The position numbers and the translations under genes were made by a program. Positions 8,738-17,908 of a stretch of DNA of 64,000 nt are shown piece by piece. The notes beneath the pieces are model-generated. The model saw nothing but the letters and a program-made list of their open reading frames with translations, searched no databases and was not told the origin of the DNA. Position 1 is the first letter of the stretch. Each line of letters opens with the position of its first letter. Origin of the DNA: Paraburkholderia guartelaensis. GTDB lineage: Bacteria; Pseudomonadota; Gammaproteobacteria; Burkholderiales; Burkholderiaceae. The stretch covers positions 1-64,000 of the forward strand of contig NZ_SMOD01000009.1 of assembly GCF_004353905.1 (NCBI RefSeq), written 5' to 3'.

Positions 8738-9320
8738 GTTCGGTCACCGTGAAGTTAAAGCGCTTCCAGTCGGAAGCGAGGTTCCAGTCGCGGTTGTTCA
8801 CGGCATCGATCTGGAACGGCTTGGGCATCAGCGCGACATCGAGCTGCATGCGCACCGAGGCCGTGTACGTTTCGCCGGCATGCACGTCGTTGCGATCGAT
8901 GACATGCCACGAGGTGACGTGCTTGATGACCGCGAGCGCCTCCGCAAGCGTCGAGAAGCCGAGCTGCAGGCCGCCGCTCGAAACGCGGTACTCGCGCGTG
9001 AGCGGCTGGAACGACAGGCGAATGCTTTGCGAAACGCTCACCGGTTGTTCGTCGAACCAGTACCAGCGCGCGCGCGTCAGCTCGAAGTCGGTGGTGAAGT
9101 AAAGCGGAATGCCCTTGTTGACCGCGTCTTCCAGGCTGCTGTTGAGGTCGAAATCGAAACGGGCGTCGAGGCTCCAGCCGTTGCTGTCGGCCTGGAGCGA
9201 CGCGCGCTGCACCGAGATCGAGTCGGCACGCGCCGGCGCGGCGGCCATGAAGCCGACGACGGCAAGCACCAGCCAGATCAGGGCCGCGAACCGCAGCGGG
9301 AAGAAGCGTTTGATGGTCAC
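8727..9320 (-). CDS. DUF4390-family exported protein
   Basis: A 197-residue protein with an N-terminal signal peptide (hydrophobic core about 10-28, likely cut after APARA). It is followed by a beta-rich domain typical of DUF4390, with motifs FYFTTDFELTR-like (YFTTDFELTRARWYWFDE) and LSFQPLTREYRVSSGGL. No enzymatic residues are obvious. It overlaps rsmB by 4 nt upstream and ntrY by 11 nt downstream, so all are probably translated from one transcript. The tight position suggests a periplasmic partner of the NtrY kinase; that is inference. Confidence 0.88.
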   Translation of the reverse strand: MTIKRFFPLRFAALIWLVLAVVGFMAAAPARADSISVQRASLQADSNGWSLDARFDFDLNSSLEDAVNKGIPLYFTTDFELTRARWYWFDEQPVSVSQSIRLSFQPLTREYRVSSGGLQLGFSTLAEALAVIKHVTSWHVIDRNDVHAGETYTASVRMQLDVALMPKPFQIDAVNNRDWNLASDWKRFNFTVTERAK

Positions 9321-10855
9321 CGTTTCTGAAAGCGCGCGTAGAAGAATCCGTCGTGATCTGCGGTGCGATCGGGAACGGGAAAGACGGTTGCCGTCACTTC
9401 GGCCTTTGCGTCGGCATCGTGCCGCGCCTCGCCGGCTGCGCCGCCTTCTGGCCCCCGGGCCGGCGCGCCGAACGCCTCGGGCAGCAGCTGCCCTGGCGCG
9501 TCCAATCGTACCGCATCCGCATGGGTGCTTTCAAACCAGCGCGCCTGGGCCTCGCCTTCCTCGGGGAGGATCGAGCAGGTCACGTAGAGCAGTTCGCCAC
9601 CCGGCTTCACGAGCGGCCACAGCGCATCGACGATGCGGCGCTGCTCGGCGGCAAGCGCCGCGATGTCGCTCTCGCGGCGCAGCCAGCGAATGTCCGGATG
9701 ACGGCGCACGATGCCCGAGGCCGAGCACGGTACGTCGGCGAGGATGCGATCGAAGCCCTCGCCGTCGTGCCACGCGGCAGGATTGCCCGCGTCGCCGACC
9801 ACGATCTTCGCGCGCCGCATCGGGTGCGCGGGATCGTCCTGCGCGAAACCGAGGCGCGCGAAGTTTTCGCCGATGCGCGCGGCGCGCGTCGCGTCGCTTT
9901 CGAGCGCAATCAGGTCGATGTCGGCGAGTTCGAGCAGATGGCCGCTCTTGCCGCCGGGCGCCGCGCACGCGTCGAGCACGCGCATGCCGTCACGCACGTC
10001 GAGGATTTGCGCGGCCACTTGCGCGCCGGCGTCCTGCACGGACACGTCGCCTGCCAGGAACCCGGGAATGCGATCGACTGGCAACGCCGCTGCGAGGCGC
10101 ACGGCGTGGTCGCCAATCTGCGTGGCGGCGATGTTTTCGGCGGCGAGCCGTTGGACGTATTCGGCGGCGCTCGCCCGGCGCGCATTCACACGCAGCGTGA
10201 GCGGGCCTTGCGTGTTGCCCGCGGTGAGAATCGCCTGCCACTGCGTGGGCCACGCGGCGCGAACCGCGTCGATCCACCAGCGCGGATAGTTCCACTGCGC
10301 GGTTTCATCGGCCTGCGCGGCGGCAAGCGCTGTGTCGCGCTCACGCAGGAAACCGCGCAGCACCGCATTGACGAGCCCCTTTGCGAAGGCGATCTCGCGG
10401 CGCGCGCCCACGGCGCGCACGGCCTGATCGACGACCGTAAACGGCGTGTAGGCCGCGCTCGCCTCGTCTTCGGCGAGCAACGCCAGCGAGCAGGCCAGCA
10501 AGTTCGCGACGAGCGGCGGCGGCGCCTTGCTCACGCGCTGCCGGATCAGCCAGTCGACCGTGCCGAGCCGCCGCATCGTGCGGTACGCGATGTCCTGCAC
10601 GGCGCCGCGCGCCTGCGGCGCGAAGTCGGCGGGCAACGCGGCGAAGGCGCTCGCGAGGGCCGCGGGCAGCGCCGAACCGGCGCGCACCGCGCCGACCGCG
10701 GAAGCGGCCTGATCGAGCGCGAACCCGAGCGAATCGGGGGCCAGGTGCACGGCTTGGCCGCGCGCCGATGCTGCGCCCCGCTGGCGTGCGGGCGATGCGG
10801 AACTCTTTTTGCCGTCAGATGGCTTGCTGGGTCGCCGGGATGGGCTGGGTGTCAT
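9317..10855 (-). CDS. rsmB: 16S rRNA (cytosine967-C5)-methyltransferase RsmB
   Basis: A 512-residue SAM-dependent methyltransferase of the NOL1/NOP2/Sun family. The N-terminal third carries the NusB-like RNA-binding domain (QDIAYRTMRRLGTVDWLI, KGLVNAVLRGFLRE). The catalytic domain shows the SAM motif DACAAPGGKSGHLLEL (about 290-305), the release cysteine in DVPCSASG (about 375) and the nucleophile in YVTCSI (about 427). An unusual basic, low-complexity N-terminal extension of about 45 residues precedes the NusB fold. RsmB is the first gene of the rsmB-DUF4390-ntrY-ntrX run on the minus strand. Confidence 0.95.
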   Translation of the reverse strand: MTPSPSRRPSKPSDGKKSSASPARQRGAASARGQAVHLAPDSLGFALDQAASAVGAVRAGSALPAALASAFAALPADFAPQARGAVQDIAYRTMRRLGTVDWLIRQRVSKAPPPLVANLLACSLALLAEDEASAAYTPFTVVDQAVRAVGARREIAFAKGLVNAVLRGFLRERDTALAAAQADETAQWNYPRWWIDAVRAAWPTQWQAILTAGNTQGPLTLRVNARRASAAEYVQRLAAENIAATQIGDHAVRLAAALPVDRIPGFLAGDVSVQDAGAQVAAQILDVRDGMRVLDACAAPGGKSGHLLELADIDLIALESDATRAARIGENFARLGFAQDDPAHPMRRAKIVVGDAGNPAAWHDGEGFDRILADVPCSASGIVRRHPDIRWLRRESDIAALAAEQRRIVDALWPLVKPGGELLYVTCSILPEEGEAQARWFESTHADAVRLDAPGQLLPEAFGAPARGPEGGAAGEARHDADAKAEVTATVFPVPDRTADHDGFFYARFQKR

Positions 10856-11088
10856 GAAAAAACCGGATGCGGGCCGCGGTGGATCGCGGCGTCAATGATG
10901 CACGAGCGAGCCATTGTAGCGTGGCGAGCGCGCAACACTGCCAGCCCGGCGCGATTCTGTCGTCGCCGCCGCGCCTGCGGGCGGACAGCGATGAAATCGC
11001 AGGGATACATATTGGCGGATACCGACTAGCGGCTCGCCGCATGATGGCGACTGAAAACGCCCGTCCTCCCTGCGTCGTAGCGGCCATC

Positions 11089-12273
11089 ATGAAACTACTC
11101 GGGAAGAAACAAGACTTCGCGTTCCTCGCCTTCGTTGCGCTCTTTTCCGTGTACCAGCAGGGACGGGGAAAGCTGTTCTCGCCTTTCTGGGACTACAAGG
11201 TGTACGCATACGCGCTGGATCAGTTCAAGCGCGGCGCGAATCCGTATATCCCTCACGGATTCCCCTTCGTCTATCCGCCCATCTTTTTGAATCTGTTCTC
11301 GCGCGTGCCGTTTCACTGGCTCTATCTGGCGTTCGTTGTCGCGTCGCTGATCTATCTCGCCTACAGCATCAGGCATGCGGATTTCGTCGTCGCGGGCGCG
11401 TTGGGGTTTCTGACCGGTGGCGCGGGCGTAGGCGGCATTCTCACGGGGAATTTCGCGATCTTCGGCCACCTGCTGATCATTGCGCTTTTTTATGCGGCTT
11501 CGCAGGACGGTTCACCACACTCATCGCAGCAAAGCGGCGGCGCGACGGCGAAGTATTGCGCGCTGGCTTTTTTTATCGCCCTGTTTGCGTCGATCAAGAT
11601 CTATTTCCTGACGTACGCCGTCGTGTTCTTTTTTATCCCCAAGGGCATGCGCTATTTCTTCGCCGTGCCCTTGTGTGTTGCGCTGGCAACCATCGCGCAG
11701 CTCGTGCTGGAGCCGCGCCTGTGGACCAACTTCGAAACCCTGCTGCGCTGGCAGATGCTCGCCCAGAACGATTCCGGGCTCGTGTTGTTCGGGATACTCG
11801 AACAGCACGTGCGCGCGCTGTCGACCCTGGAAGACATACTGCTCTACGAAGCGGTCGTCGTGGCGCTATTCGTGTACGCGGTCAATCCATTGCGCGGGCG
11901 ACGACTCATGGTTGCCGAAAACGCAAGCGTGCCCGGCAGGCTGTTCTATATCCTCGCGTTCTGTCTCGCGCTGAATCCGAGAATGAAGGAATACGACATC
12001 GCGCCGTTTTTTGCGTGCTGCTACGTTTCGCTCTTCCAGAGCAGCAAAGAAGAAAACCGGATGGACCGCGTGTTTTTCTACGCCGTCCCTTTGGCGTTCA
12101 TCGCCGCGTGGATCATAGTCAAGTTTGGGCACGTGTACTACGCGCTCGACGTGTCCTGGTTCATCGCCGTTTATTTCGTGTTCTTCGTGGTTTCGCTGCG
12201 TCAACGGACATTGCGGGTGTCCGCTCGAGCGGGCGCTCGACATATGAACGGCGACGCCGCGGCGACGGGCTGA
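11089..12273 (+). CDS. Polytopic membrane protein, GT87/DUF2029-like glycosyltransferase
   Basis: A 394-residue hydrophobic protein with about ten transmembrane segments. An early acidic, aromatic loop, FWDYKVYAYALDQFKRGANPYI (residues about 30-52), resembles the DUF2029/GT87 family, whose members are polyprenol-phosphate-dependent mannosyltransferases with a catalytic Asp in the first loop. The pattern DxxxY..A...F..G.NPY followed by FVYPP is typical of that family. Substrate is unknown. The start chosen is the ATG at 11089 because hydrophobic family-like sequence starts there; ATGs at 11041 and 11044 are alternatives and none has a strong ribosome site. It stands alone between rsmB and htpX. 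Confidence 0.7.
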   Translation: MKLLGKKQDFAFLAFVALFSVYQQGRGKLFSPFWDYKVYAYALDQFKRGANPYIPHGFPFVYPPIFLNLFSRVPFHWLYLAFVVASLIYLAYSIRHADFVVAGALGFLTGGAGVGGILTGNFAIFGHLLIIALFYAASQDGSPHSSQQSGGATAKYCALAFFIALFASIKIYFLTYAVVFFFIPKGMRYFFAVPLCVALATIAQLVLEPRLWTNFETLLRWQMLAQNDSGLVLFGILEQHVRALSTLEDILLYEAVVVALFVYAVNPLRGRRLMVAENASVPGRLFYILAFCLALNPRMKEYDIAPFFACCYVSLFQSSKEENRMDRVFFYAVPLAFIAAWIIVKFGHVYYALDVSWFIAVYFVFFVVSLRQRTLRVSARAGARHMNGDAAATG

Positions 12274-12275
12274 AT

Positions 12276-12304
12276 AAAAAAACGCCTCCGAAGAGGCGTT
12301 TTTT
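12276..12304. terminator. Bidirectional intrinsic terminator between the GT87-like gene and htpX
   Basis: The stem AACGCCTC / GAGGCGTT with a CGAA tetraloop is flanked by A and T runs on the two sides, between two convergent genes. Confidence 0.9.
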
Positions 12305-12322
12305 CCGTTGCCGGTTCTCGCT

Positions 12323-13177
12323 TTAGCGTCTGCCGCCCGAAGCCATCTCCATCAAGCGACGGATGCGCTCTTCCGTGGACGGGTGCGTGCTGAAGAGGTT
12401 CTGCAAGCCGCCGCCGGAAAGCGGATTCATGATCATCATCTGCGCCGTGGCCGGATGCTCTTCGGCCGCCGGGAACGGAATGCCCTGCGCATAGCGGTGG
12501 ATCTTGTCCAGCGCCGAGGCGAGCGCCTGCGGATCGCCGGAAATCTCGGCGCCGCCGCGGTCCGCCTCGAACTCGCGCGCACGCGAAATCGCCATCTGGA
12601 TCAGCGCGCCCGCGATCGGCGCGAGCAGCGCCACGGCGATGCTCGCGATGGGGTTCGCCGGGCGACCGTTCTCGTCGCGGCCGCCGAAGATCATCGCGAA
12701 GTTGGCGAGTGCCGAAATCGCGCCGGCCATGGTGGCCGAGATGGTCGAGATGAGAATGTCGCGGTGCTTTACGTGCGCCAGCTCGTGCGCCATGACGCCG
12801 CGCATTTCGCGCTCGGACAGCACGCGCAGGATGCCCGTGGTCGCCGCGACCGCGGCGTGCTCGGGGTTGCGGCCCGTGGCGAAGGCGTTGGGCGCGTCCT
12901 CGTTGATGAGGTAGACGCGCGGCATCGGCAATTGCGCACGCGTGGCCAGATCGCGGACCATGCGATAGAACTGCGGTGCCGTGGTTTCGTCGACTTCCTG
13001 CGCGTTGTACATGCGCAGAACCATCTTGTCCGAATACCAGTACGAGAAGAAGTTCATGGCGAGCGCGAAGAACAGCGCCAGCACCATCCCGCGATGCCCG
13101 CCGATCAGCCCGCCAATCACGATGAAGAGGGCCGTAATCGCGGCCATCAACATCGCGGTTTTGACCCAGTTGAACAT
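12323..13177 (-). CDS. htpX: Membrane zinc metalloprotease HtpX
   Basis: A 284-residue M48-family protease for quality control of misfolded inner-membrane proteins. Two membrane segments lie at about 7-26 and 30-48. The zinc motif HELAH is at 131-135 and the third ligand is Glu202 in REFEAD. Two further hydrophobic stretches lie at about 143-165 and 176-198. The start is the ATG at 13175-13177 behind AAGGAGCACAGC; a GTG/ATG-extended frame to 13198 adds seven unconserved residues. Length matches HtpX of other Proteobacteria. Confidence 0.96.
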   Translation of the reverse strand: MFNWVKTAMLMAAITALFIVIGGLIGGHRGMVLALFFALAMNFFSYWYSDKMVLRMYNAQEVDETTAPQFYRMVRDLATRAQLPMPRVYLINEDAPNAFATGRNPEHAAVAATTGILRVLSEREMRGVMAHELAHVKHRDILISTISATMAGAISALANFAMIFGGRDENGRPANPIASIAVALLAPIAGALIQMAISRAREFEADRGGAEISGDPQALASALDKIHRYAQGIPFPAAEEHPATAQMMIMNPLSGGGLQNLFSTHPSTEERIRRLMEMASGGRR

Positions 13178-13307
13178 GTGCTGTGCTCCTTCACCCACCA
13201 GGGGATCAAATCGATCGTTGAACGCCCACCGCCAGCCGGTCAGCCAGCGCTAAGCGAGCGCATTGTAAGCGATTTGTTAGATATGGGCAGATCCGAAAAA
13301 TTCAATC

Positions 13308-13964
13308 TCACCGCGTGGCGGTCGCGAGCTTCAGGCCCAGGCCGACGAATGCCGAGCCAACCGTGCGGTCGAGCCACTTCTTCACGCCCGGCTTGCCCGA
13401 GAAGCGCTGCGTGACGCTGCCCGCCACCCACGCGACGAAGCTGTTCCAGACCGTGCTCATCAGCATGAACACGGCGCCGAGCGTGAGGAAAGCGAGCGCC
13501 TTGTGCTCCGTCCCCGTGGTCACAAACTGAGGGAAAAACGAGACGAAGAACAACACCACCTTCGGATTGAGCACGTTGGTGCAGAACCCCGAAACGAACA
13601 GCTGGCGCAGCGGGCGCGGGGCGGCGGCAGGGGCAGGGGCCGTGGCCTGCGCCGCGCCTTCGGCGGGCCTGGCCTCGTGCTTCGTGAGGACGAGACGCAC
13701 GCCGAGATACACGAGATAGATCGCGCCGACGATCTTGATGACCGTGAACGCGGTCGCCGACGCCGCGAGCAGTGCGGTCAGACCGAACGCGCAGGCGAGC
13801 GTGTGCACACAGCAGCCTGCCGAGATACCCAGTGCGGAAACGAGGCCCGCGCCGCGGCCCTGCGCGACGCTGCGCCCGACGATATAGGCCGTGTCGGGCC
13901 CCGGTGTCACGTTCAGGAGGAACACGGCGACGAGGAAGAAACCGAAATGGGTAATGCCGAGCAT
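13308..13964 (-). CDS. LysE/RhtB-family amino-acid exporter
   Basis: A 218-residue membrane protein with six predicted helices. The RhtB/LysE signature near the N-terminus (NVTPGPDTAYIVGRSVAQGRGAG) is at about residues 18-40, with NPKVVLFFVSFFPQF near 135-150. Members export homoserine, threonine, lysine or related metabolites; the substrate here cannot be read off. A second family member lies at 47312-47938, with similar layout but clearly different sequence. Confidence 0.9.
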   Translation of the reverse strand: MLGITHFGFFLVAVFLLNVTPGPDTAYIVGRSVAQGRGAGLVSALGISAGCCVHTLACAFGLTALLAASATAFTVIKIVGAIYLVYLGVRLVLTKHEARPAEGAAQATAPAPAAAPRPLRQLFVSGFCTNVLNPKVVLFFVSFFPQFVTTGTEHKALAFLTLGAVFMLMSTVWNSFVAWVAGSVTQRFSGKPGVKKWLDRTVGSAFVGLGLKLATATR

Positions 13965-14075
13965 GCCAACCTCAAAATCGAAAAACGCGCTTCAAACGCC
14001 ATTGATTCTAGCGCGCGGGGAACCGCGCGGCATTTGGCCTCGTGGCCATTTTCAGGCGATGGCGCGAGCCCTCGC

Positions 14076-15071
14076 TCAGGGCGCAGGGGTCTCGGGCAAC
14101 TGAAAACGCTGCCCCACCGCCAGCGGCATGCCGGCCAGGAATTCGCGCGCGGGCAGCCGTTTGCCGCCCGGCTTTTGCAGCTGCGTGAGGCGCAGCGCGC
14201 CCTCGCCGCAGGCCACCACCACGCCCGCCGGGCTGACTTCGAGAATCTCGCCCGGCTCGCCAGCCGCGCCCGTAGAACGCTCTACCGGCTCGGCGGCCCA
14301 TAGCTTGAGCTGCGCGCCGTCCAGCGTGGCGGCGCCGCCCGGGAACGGGTCGAACGCGCGAATCTGCCGCGCGAGCGCCACCGCCGGCCGGCGCCAGTCG
14401 AGCGCGGCTTCCTGCTTGCCGATCTTTTCAGCGTAAGTCGCGCCTTCTGCGGGCTGCGGCGTGGCGGGCAGCGCGCCGTCGCGCTCGAGCGCGACGAGCC
14501 CATCCACGATCAGCTTCGCGCCGAGTTGCGCCAGGCGATCGTGCAGCGTCGCCGTGGTGTCGCCTGGTGCGATCGGCGTGCGCACCTCGGAGATCATCGG
14601 ACCGGTGTCGAGCCCCGCATCCATCTGCATGAGCGTGATGCCGGTTTCGGTGTCGCCGGCTTCGATCGCGCGATGAATCGGCGCCGCACCGCGCCAGCGC
14701 GGCAGGATGGACCCATGAATGTTGATGCAGCCGCGCGGCGGGATATCCAGCACTTCCTGCGGCAGCAATAGCCCGTAGGCTGCGACCACCATCACGTCGT
14801 GCGGCGTGGCGCGCAGCAGGTCCAGTGCCTCGGCGGCTTCCTGCGGATACTTGCCCGTTCGGCGTAGCGATGGCGGCTGGGCCACGGCCATGCCGTGCTC
14901 CTGCGCATAGCGCTTGACCGGGCTTGCCTGGAGCTTCATGCCGCGGCCTGCCGGGCGGTCCGGCTGGGTGAGGACGAGCGGCACGGCAAAACCCGCTTCG
15001 TGAATCGCCGCGAGCGCCGCGGCGGCGAATTCCGGCGTGCCGGCGAAGATGACGCGAAGGGTGTGGCTCAT
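14076..15071 (-). CDS. fmt: Methionyl-tRNA formyltransferase
   Basis: A 331-residue enzyme that formylates initiator Met-tRNA using 10-formyl-tetrahydrofolate. The catalytic set is visible: Asn117 and His119 in [16 protein letters not shown] and Asp155 in DAGLDTGPM. The tRNA-contacting loop [18 protein letters not shown] lies at about 36-53. The C-terminal OB-like domain is complete. Fmt follows def on the minus strand with 54 nt between, the classic def-fmt order. Confidence 0.97.
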   Translation of the reverse strand: MSHTLRVIFAGTPEFAAAALAAIHEAGFAVPLVLTQPDRPAGRGMKLQASPVKRYAQEHGMAVAQPPSLRRTGKYPQEAAEALDLLRATPHDVMVVAAYGLLLPQEVLDIPPRGCINIHGSILPRWRGAAPIHRAIEAGDTETGITLMQMDAGLDTGPMISEVRTPIAPGDTTATLHDRLAQLGAKLIVDGLVALERDGALPATPQPAEGATYAEKIGKQEAALDWRRPAVALARQIRAFDPFPGGAATLDGAQLKLWAAEPVERSTGAAGEPGEILEVSPAGVVVACGEGALRLTQLQKPGGKRLPAREFLAGMPLAVGQRFQLPETPAP

Positions 15072-15125
15072 GGGCGCTCGGTGCGTGGCGGCGGGTTGAT
15101 GAAGAAAGAGACGGTCAGATCGCGA

Positions 15126-15629
15126 TTACATCGCGCGTTCGAGCTTCTTCATCTTGCTGCGGATGCGCGTCTGCTTGAGCGACGAGAGGTATTCGACGAA
15201 CACCTTGCCCATCAGGTGATCCATTTCGTGCTGGATGCACACGGCGAGGAGCCCTTCGCAGTCCACCTCGTAGCTCTCGCCCTTTTCGTTTAGCGCGCGC
15301 ACGCGCACCTTTTCCGCGCGCTCGACTTCATCGTAGATGCCCGGCACGGAAAGACAGCCTTCCTCATGCACTTCGCGCTCGTCGCTCGACCAGATGATTT
15401 CCGGGTTGATGAACACGCGCAGCTCGTCGTGCGCGTCGGAAACGTCGATCACCACGACGCGCTCATGCACGTCGACCTGGGTGGCGGCGAGACCGACGCC
15501 CGGCGCGGCGTACATGGTTTCGGCCATGTCGGCGACCAGTTTGCGGATGCGGTCGTTGACCACCTCGACCGGCTTCGCGACCTTGTGCAGACGCTTGTCC
15601 GGGTAATGAAGAATGTTCAGTAGAGCCAT
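15126..15629 (-). CDS. def: Peptide deformylase
   Basis: A 167-residue metallo-hydrolase that removes the N-formyl group from nascent proteins. All three motifs are present: GVGLAATQ (45-51), EEGCLSVPG with metal ligand Cys92, and [10 protein letters not shown] with ligands His134 and His138 and catalytic Glu135. The start is the ATG at 15627-15629; the open frame reaches back to 15719 but the additional 30 residues are not family-like. It is the first gene of def-fmt and is divergent from dprA. Confidence 0.97.
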   Translation of the reverse strand: MALLNILHYPDKRLHKVAKPVEVVNDRIRKLVADMAETMYAAPGVGLAATQVDVHERVVVIDVSDAHDELRVFINPEIIWSSDEREVHEEGCLSVPGIYDEVERAEKVRVRALNEKGESYEVDCEGLLAVCIQHEMDHLMGKVFVEYLSSLKQTRIRSKMKKLERAM

Positions 15630-15914
15630 GATTTGACGGGTTTCTCGTTGGGCGCCTGTAAGAGCCAGGAACAGGGAACGATGCGCGGCCTGGCCATTTG
15701 GCCAGCTTGCGAGTCCCATGCCGGATGCGGAGGATATCTCCTCATATTCGGACGAAAGGGCCGCAATTCAACGTTGAACGCGCTTATCGCCCGTGCGGAC
15801 GCGCTGCGCCCGAAGGCGCGTGCGCAGTGCCACGGGTAAGGACGCCACGGTGTATTTCGGATGGTGAAAATTTTATCACGAGGTGCGGCAAACCGTCCGC
15901 GCCCGGGGAACCCA

Positions 15915-17177
15915 ATGCCTACGATCTTGCCGATATCTGCCGAGGAGCTTGCCGCCTGGCTACGCCTCGCCCTCGCGCGCGGCCTGAGGCCCGCTGCGTT
16001 GCGTGCGCTGCTCGGCGCATTCGGCCTGCCTCAAAACGTGCTGGCCCAGCCGTTCGCCGCACTCGCCGCGGTGGCGGGCGCGCAAGCCGCATACGCCGCG
16101 CTGGCCGAGCCCCGGCCGGACTTCGTGGCGCAGCTCGAAGCCCTGCAGGCCTGGCGCGCGGCGCCCGGCAACGCGCTCATCACGCTTGCCGACCCGGCCT
16201 ATCCAGCCCGCCTGCTCGACATGCCCGATCCGCCGCCGCTGCTTTACGCAAAGGGGCGGCTCGAGCTGCTGCACGCACGCGCAGTGGCCATCGTGGGCAG
16301 CCGCAACGCCACGCCGCAGGCCGTCGAGGACGCGGCCCGCTTCGCGCGCACACTTGCCGCGTCGGGTCTCGCAGTTGTCTCGGGACTCGCGCTCGGCGTG
16401 GACGGCGCCGCGCATCGCGGCGCACTCCACGAGCATGGCGGCACCGTCGCCGTGATCGGCACCGGCGCGGATCTCGTCTATCCCCCGGCCCATCGTCCAC
16501 TCGCCACGCAGATCGCCGCACACGGTGCGCTTGTCTCCGAATGGCCGCTCGGCACGCCGGCGCGCTCTGCGAACTTTCCGCAGCGTAACCGCGTGATTGC
16601 CGCGCTCGTCGAAGGCGTCGTCGTGGTCGAGGCCGCGCAGCGTTCGGGCTCGCTCATCACGGCAAGGCTCGCCAATGAAATGGGACGCGACGTATTCGCG
16701 CTGCCTGGCTCGATTCACGCGCCGCTCACGCATGGCTGCCACGGTCTCATCAAACAGGGGGCGCAGCTGGTCGAATCGCCCGAAGAGGTGCTCGAAGCGC
16801 TGAACGTCGGGCAACCCTCCGCTGCCGCGCGCGCGCTCACGTCGCGGCGGGAACCAAGCCGCCCGAAGGTCTCGGTTCCCTTCGATTGCATGCCACGCGA
16901 CGACGCAAGCGATACACCTCAGCTGGCGCTCGAAAGCCCCGGTTTCGAACCGCCGCGTGCGCATCGCGCGCAAGCGCAAAAATCGCCCGCCGGCCTTGGC
17001 GCCGAAGCCCGGCGCCTGCTCGAGGCACTCGGTTACGCGCCCGCCACGGTTGAAATCCTCGCGCAGCGCACCGACATGCCCGAAGCGGTGCTGCAAGGCA
17101 CGCTGCTGCAACTCGAACTCGCGGGACACCTCGACGCGCTGCCGGGCGGCTGGTTCGTGCGGGCATCGCGAGGCTGA
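15915..17177 (+). CDS. dprA: DNA-processing protein DprA
   Basis: A 420-residue DprA/Smf protein, which loads RecA on incoming single-stranded DNA during natural transformation. Helical N-terminal domain (1-90); Rossmann core with VAIVGSRNATP, SGLALGVDGAAHRGAL, FPQRNRVIAAL and SLITARLANEMGRDVFALPGSI; C-terminal winged-helix domain (last ~70 residues) after a linker. The start is the ATG at 15915 with GGGGAA upstream; an ATG at 15861 would add 18 residues but has no clear ribosome site. It is divergent from def across a 285-bp gap. Confidence 0.94.
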   Translation: MPTILPISAEELAAWLRLALARGLRPAALRALLGAFGLPQNVLAQPFAALAAVAGAQAAYAALAEPRPDFVAQLEALQAWRAAPGNALITLADPAYPARLLDMPDPPPLLYAKGRLELLHARAVAIVGSRNATPQAVEDAARFARTLAASGLAVVSGLALGVDGAAHRGALHEHGGTVAVIGTGADLVYPPAHRPLATQIAAHGALVSEWPLGTPARSANFPQRNRVIAALVEGVVVVEAAQRSGSLITARLANEMGRDVFALPGSIHAPLTHGCHGLIKQGAQLVESPEEVLEALNVGQPSAAARALTSRREPSRPKVSVPFDCMPRDDASDTPQLALESPGFEPPRAHRAQAQKSPAGLGAEARRLLEALGYAPATVEILAQRTDMPEAVLQGTLLQLELAGHLDALPGGWFVRASRG

Positions 17178-17273
17178 CGCCGTGGATTGGGGGCGCATCA
17201 CCGCCCGCGCGTCGCCGTGATACATTCGCGCCAAATACCCCGCTCTATATATAAGAGAACGCAAGGAACGACC

Positions 17274-17651
17274 ATGCCCGCGCTAGACCTCGACACCGAC
17301 GCCGAACAGATCGCCGAGCGCGTCAGCAATCCAGACACGCTGTTCGTCGCGTGCCTGTGCGCGCAATGGTGCGGGACGTGCCGCGATTACCGAGCCACGT
17401 TCGACCGCATCGCCGACGCGCATCCCGACGTCTGCTTTGCGTACATCGACATCGAAACCCATGCCGACCGCTTCGACGATCTCGATGTCGAGAACTTCCC
17501 GACCATCCTGATCGAAGACGGTCACGCCACGCGCTTTTTCGGCACGGTCCTGCCGCACGCCGCCGTGGTCGAGCGCATGCTTTCGGATCTCACGGCGCTG
17601 CCGGGCGTTTCCGATGCGCCCAAACTGCGCCCCGCCCTCAGCGCGGTTTGA
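17274..17651 (+). CDS. Thioredoxin-family protein
   Basis: A 125-residue thioredoxin-fold protein with active site WCGTC (Trp32-Cys33-Gly-Thr-Cys36) and a cis-Pro loop (ENFPTIL). It has no signal peptide, so it is cytoplasmic. CGTC differs from the CGPC of classical TrxA, which suggests a different redox potential or partner. The sequence between the motifs is acidic (ETHADRFDDLDVENF). The start ATG at 17274 follows AAGGAACG. It follows dprA by 96 nt, but a linked function is not known. Confidence 0.85.
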   Translation: MPALDLDTDAEQIAERVSNPDTLFVACLCAQWCGTCRDYRATFDRIADAHPDVCFAYIDIETHADRFDDLDVENFPTILIEDGHATRFFGTVLPHAAVVERMLSDLTALPGVSDAPKLRPALSAV

Positions 17652-17908
17652 GCGCAGACTGCATCTGACCCCGATCAGGCACGCCGCTTGCCGCGCGGCC
17701 TGGCGCGCCCTTATGATTGGGCGCCCTGGCGAGTGCGCGGGTGTCGTCATGAGATGACGCAAAAATCGACGCCGACGCGCCATGTGCTATAAAGCGGTCG
17801 AGAACGGCCCCCCGAGCGGGGCAGCAACGCCGGGCATCGAGCCCAAGCGCCCATTCAGGCGGCATCGGCCCCGGGGCGCCAACCGGATACATCCACAAGC
17901 AACCAGTC

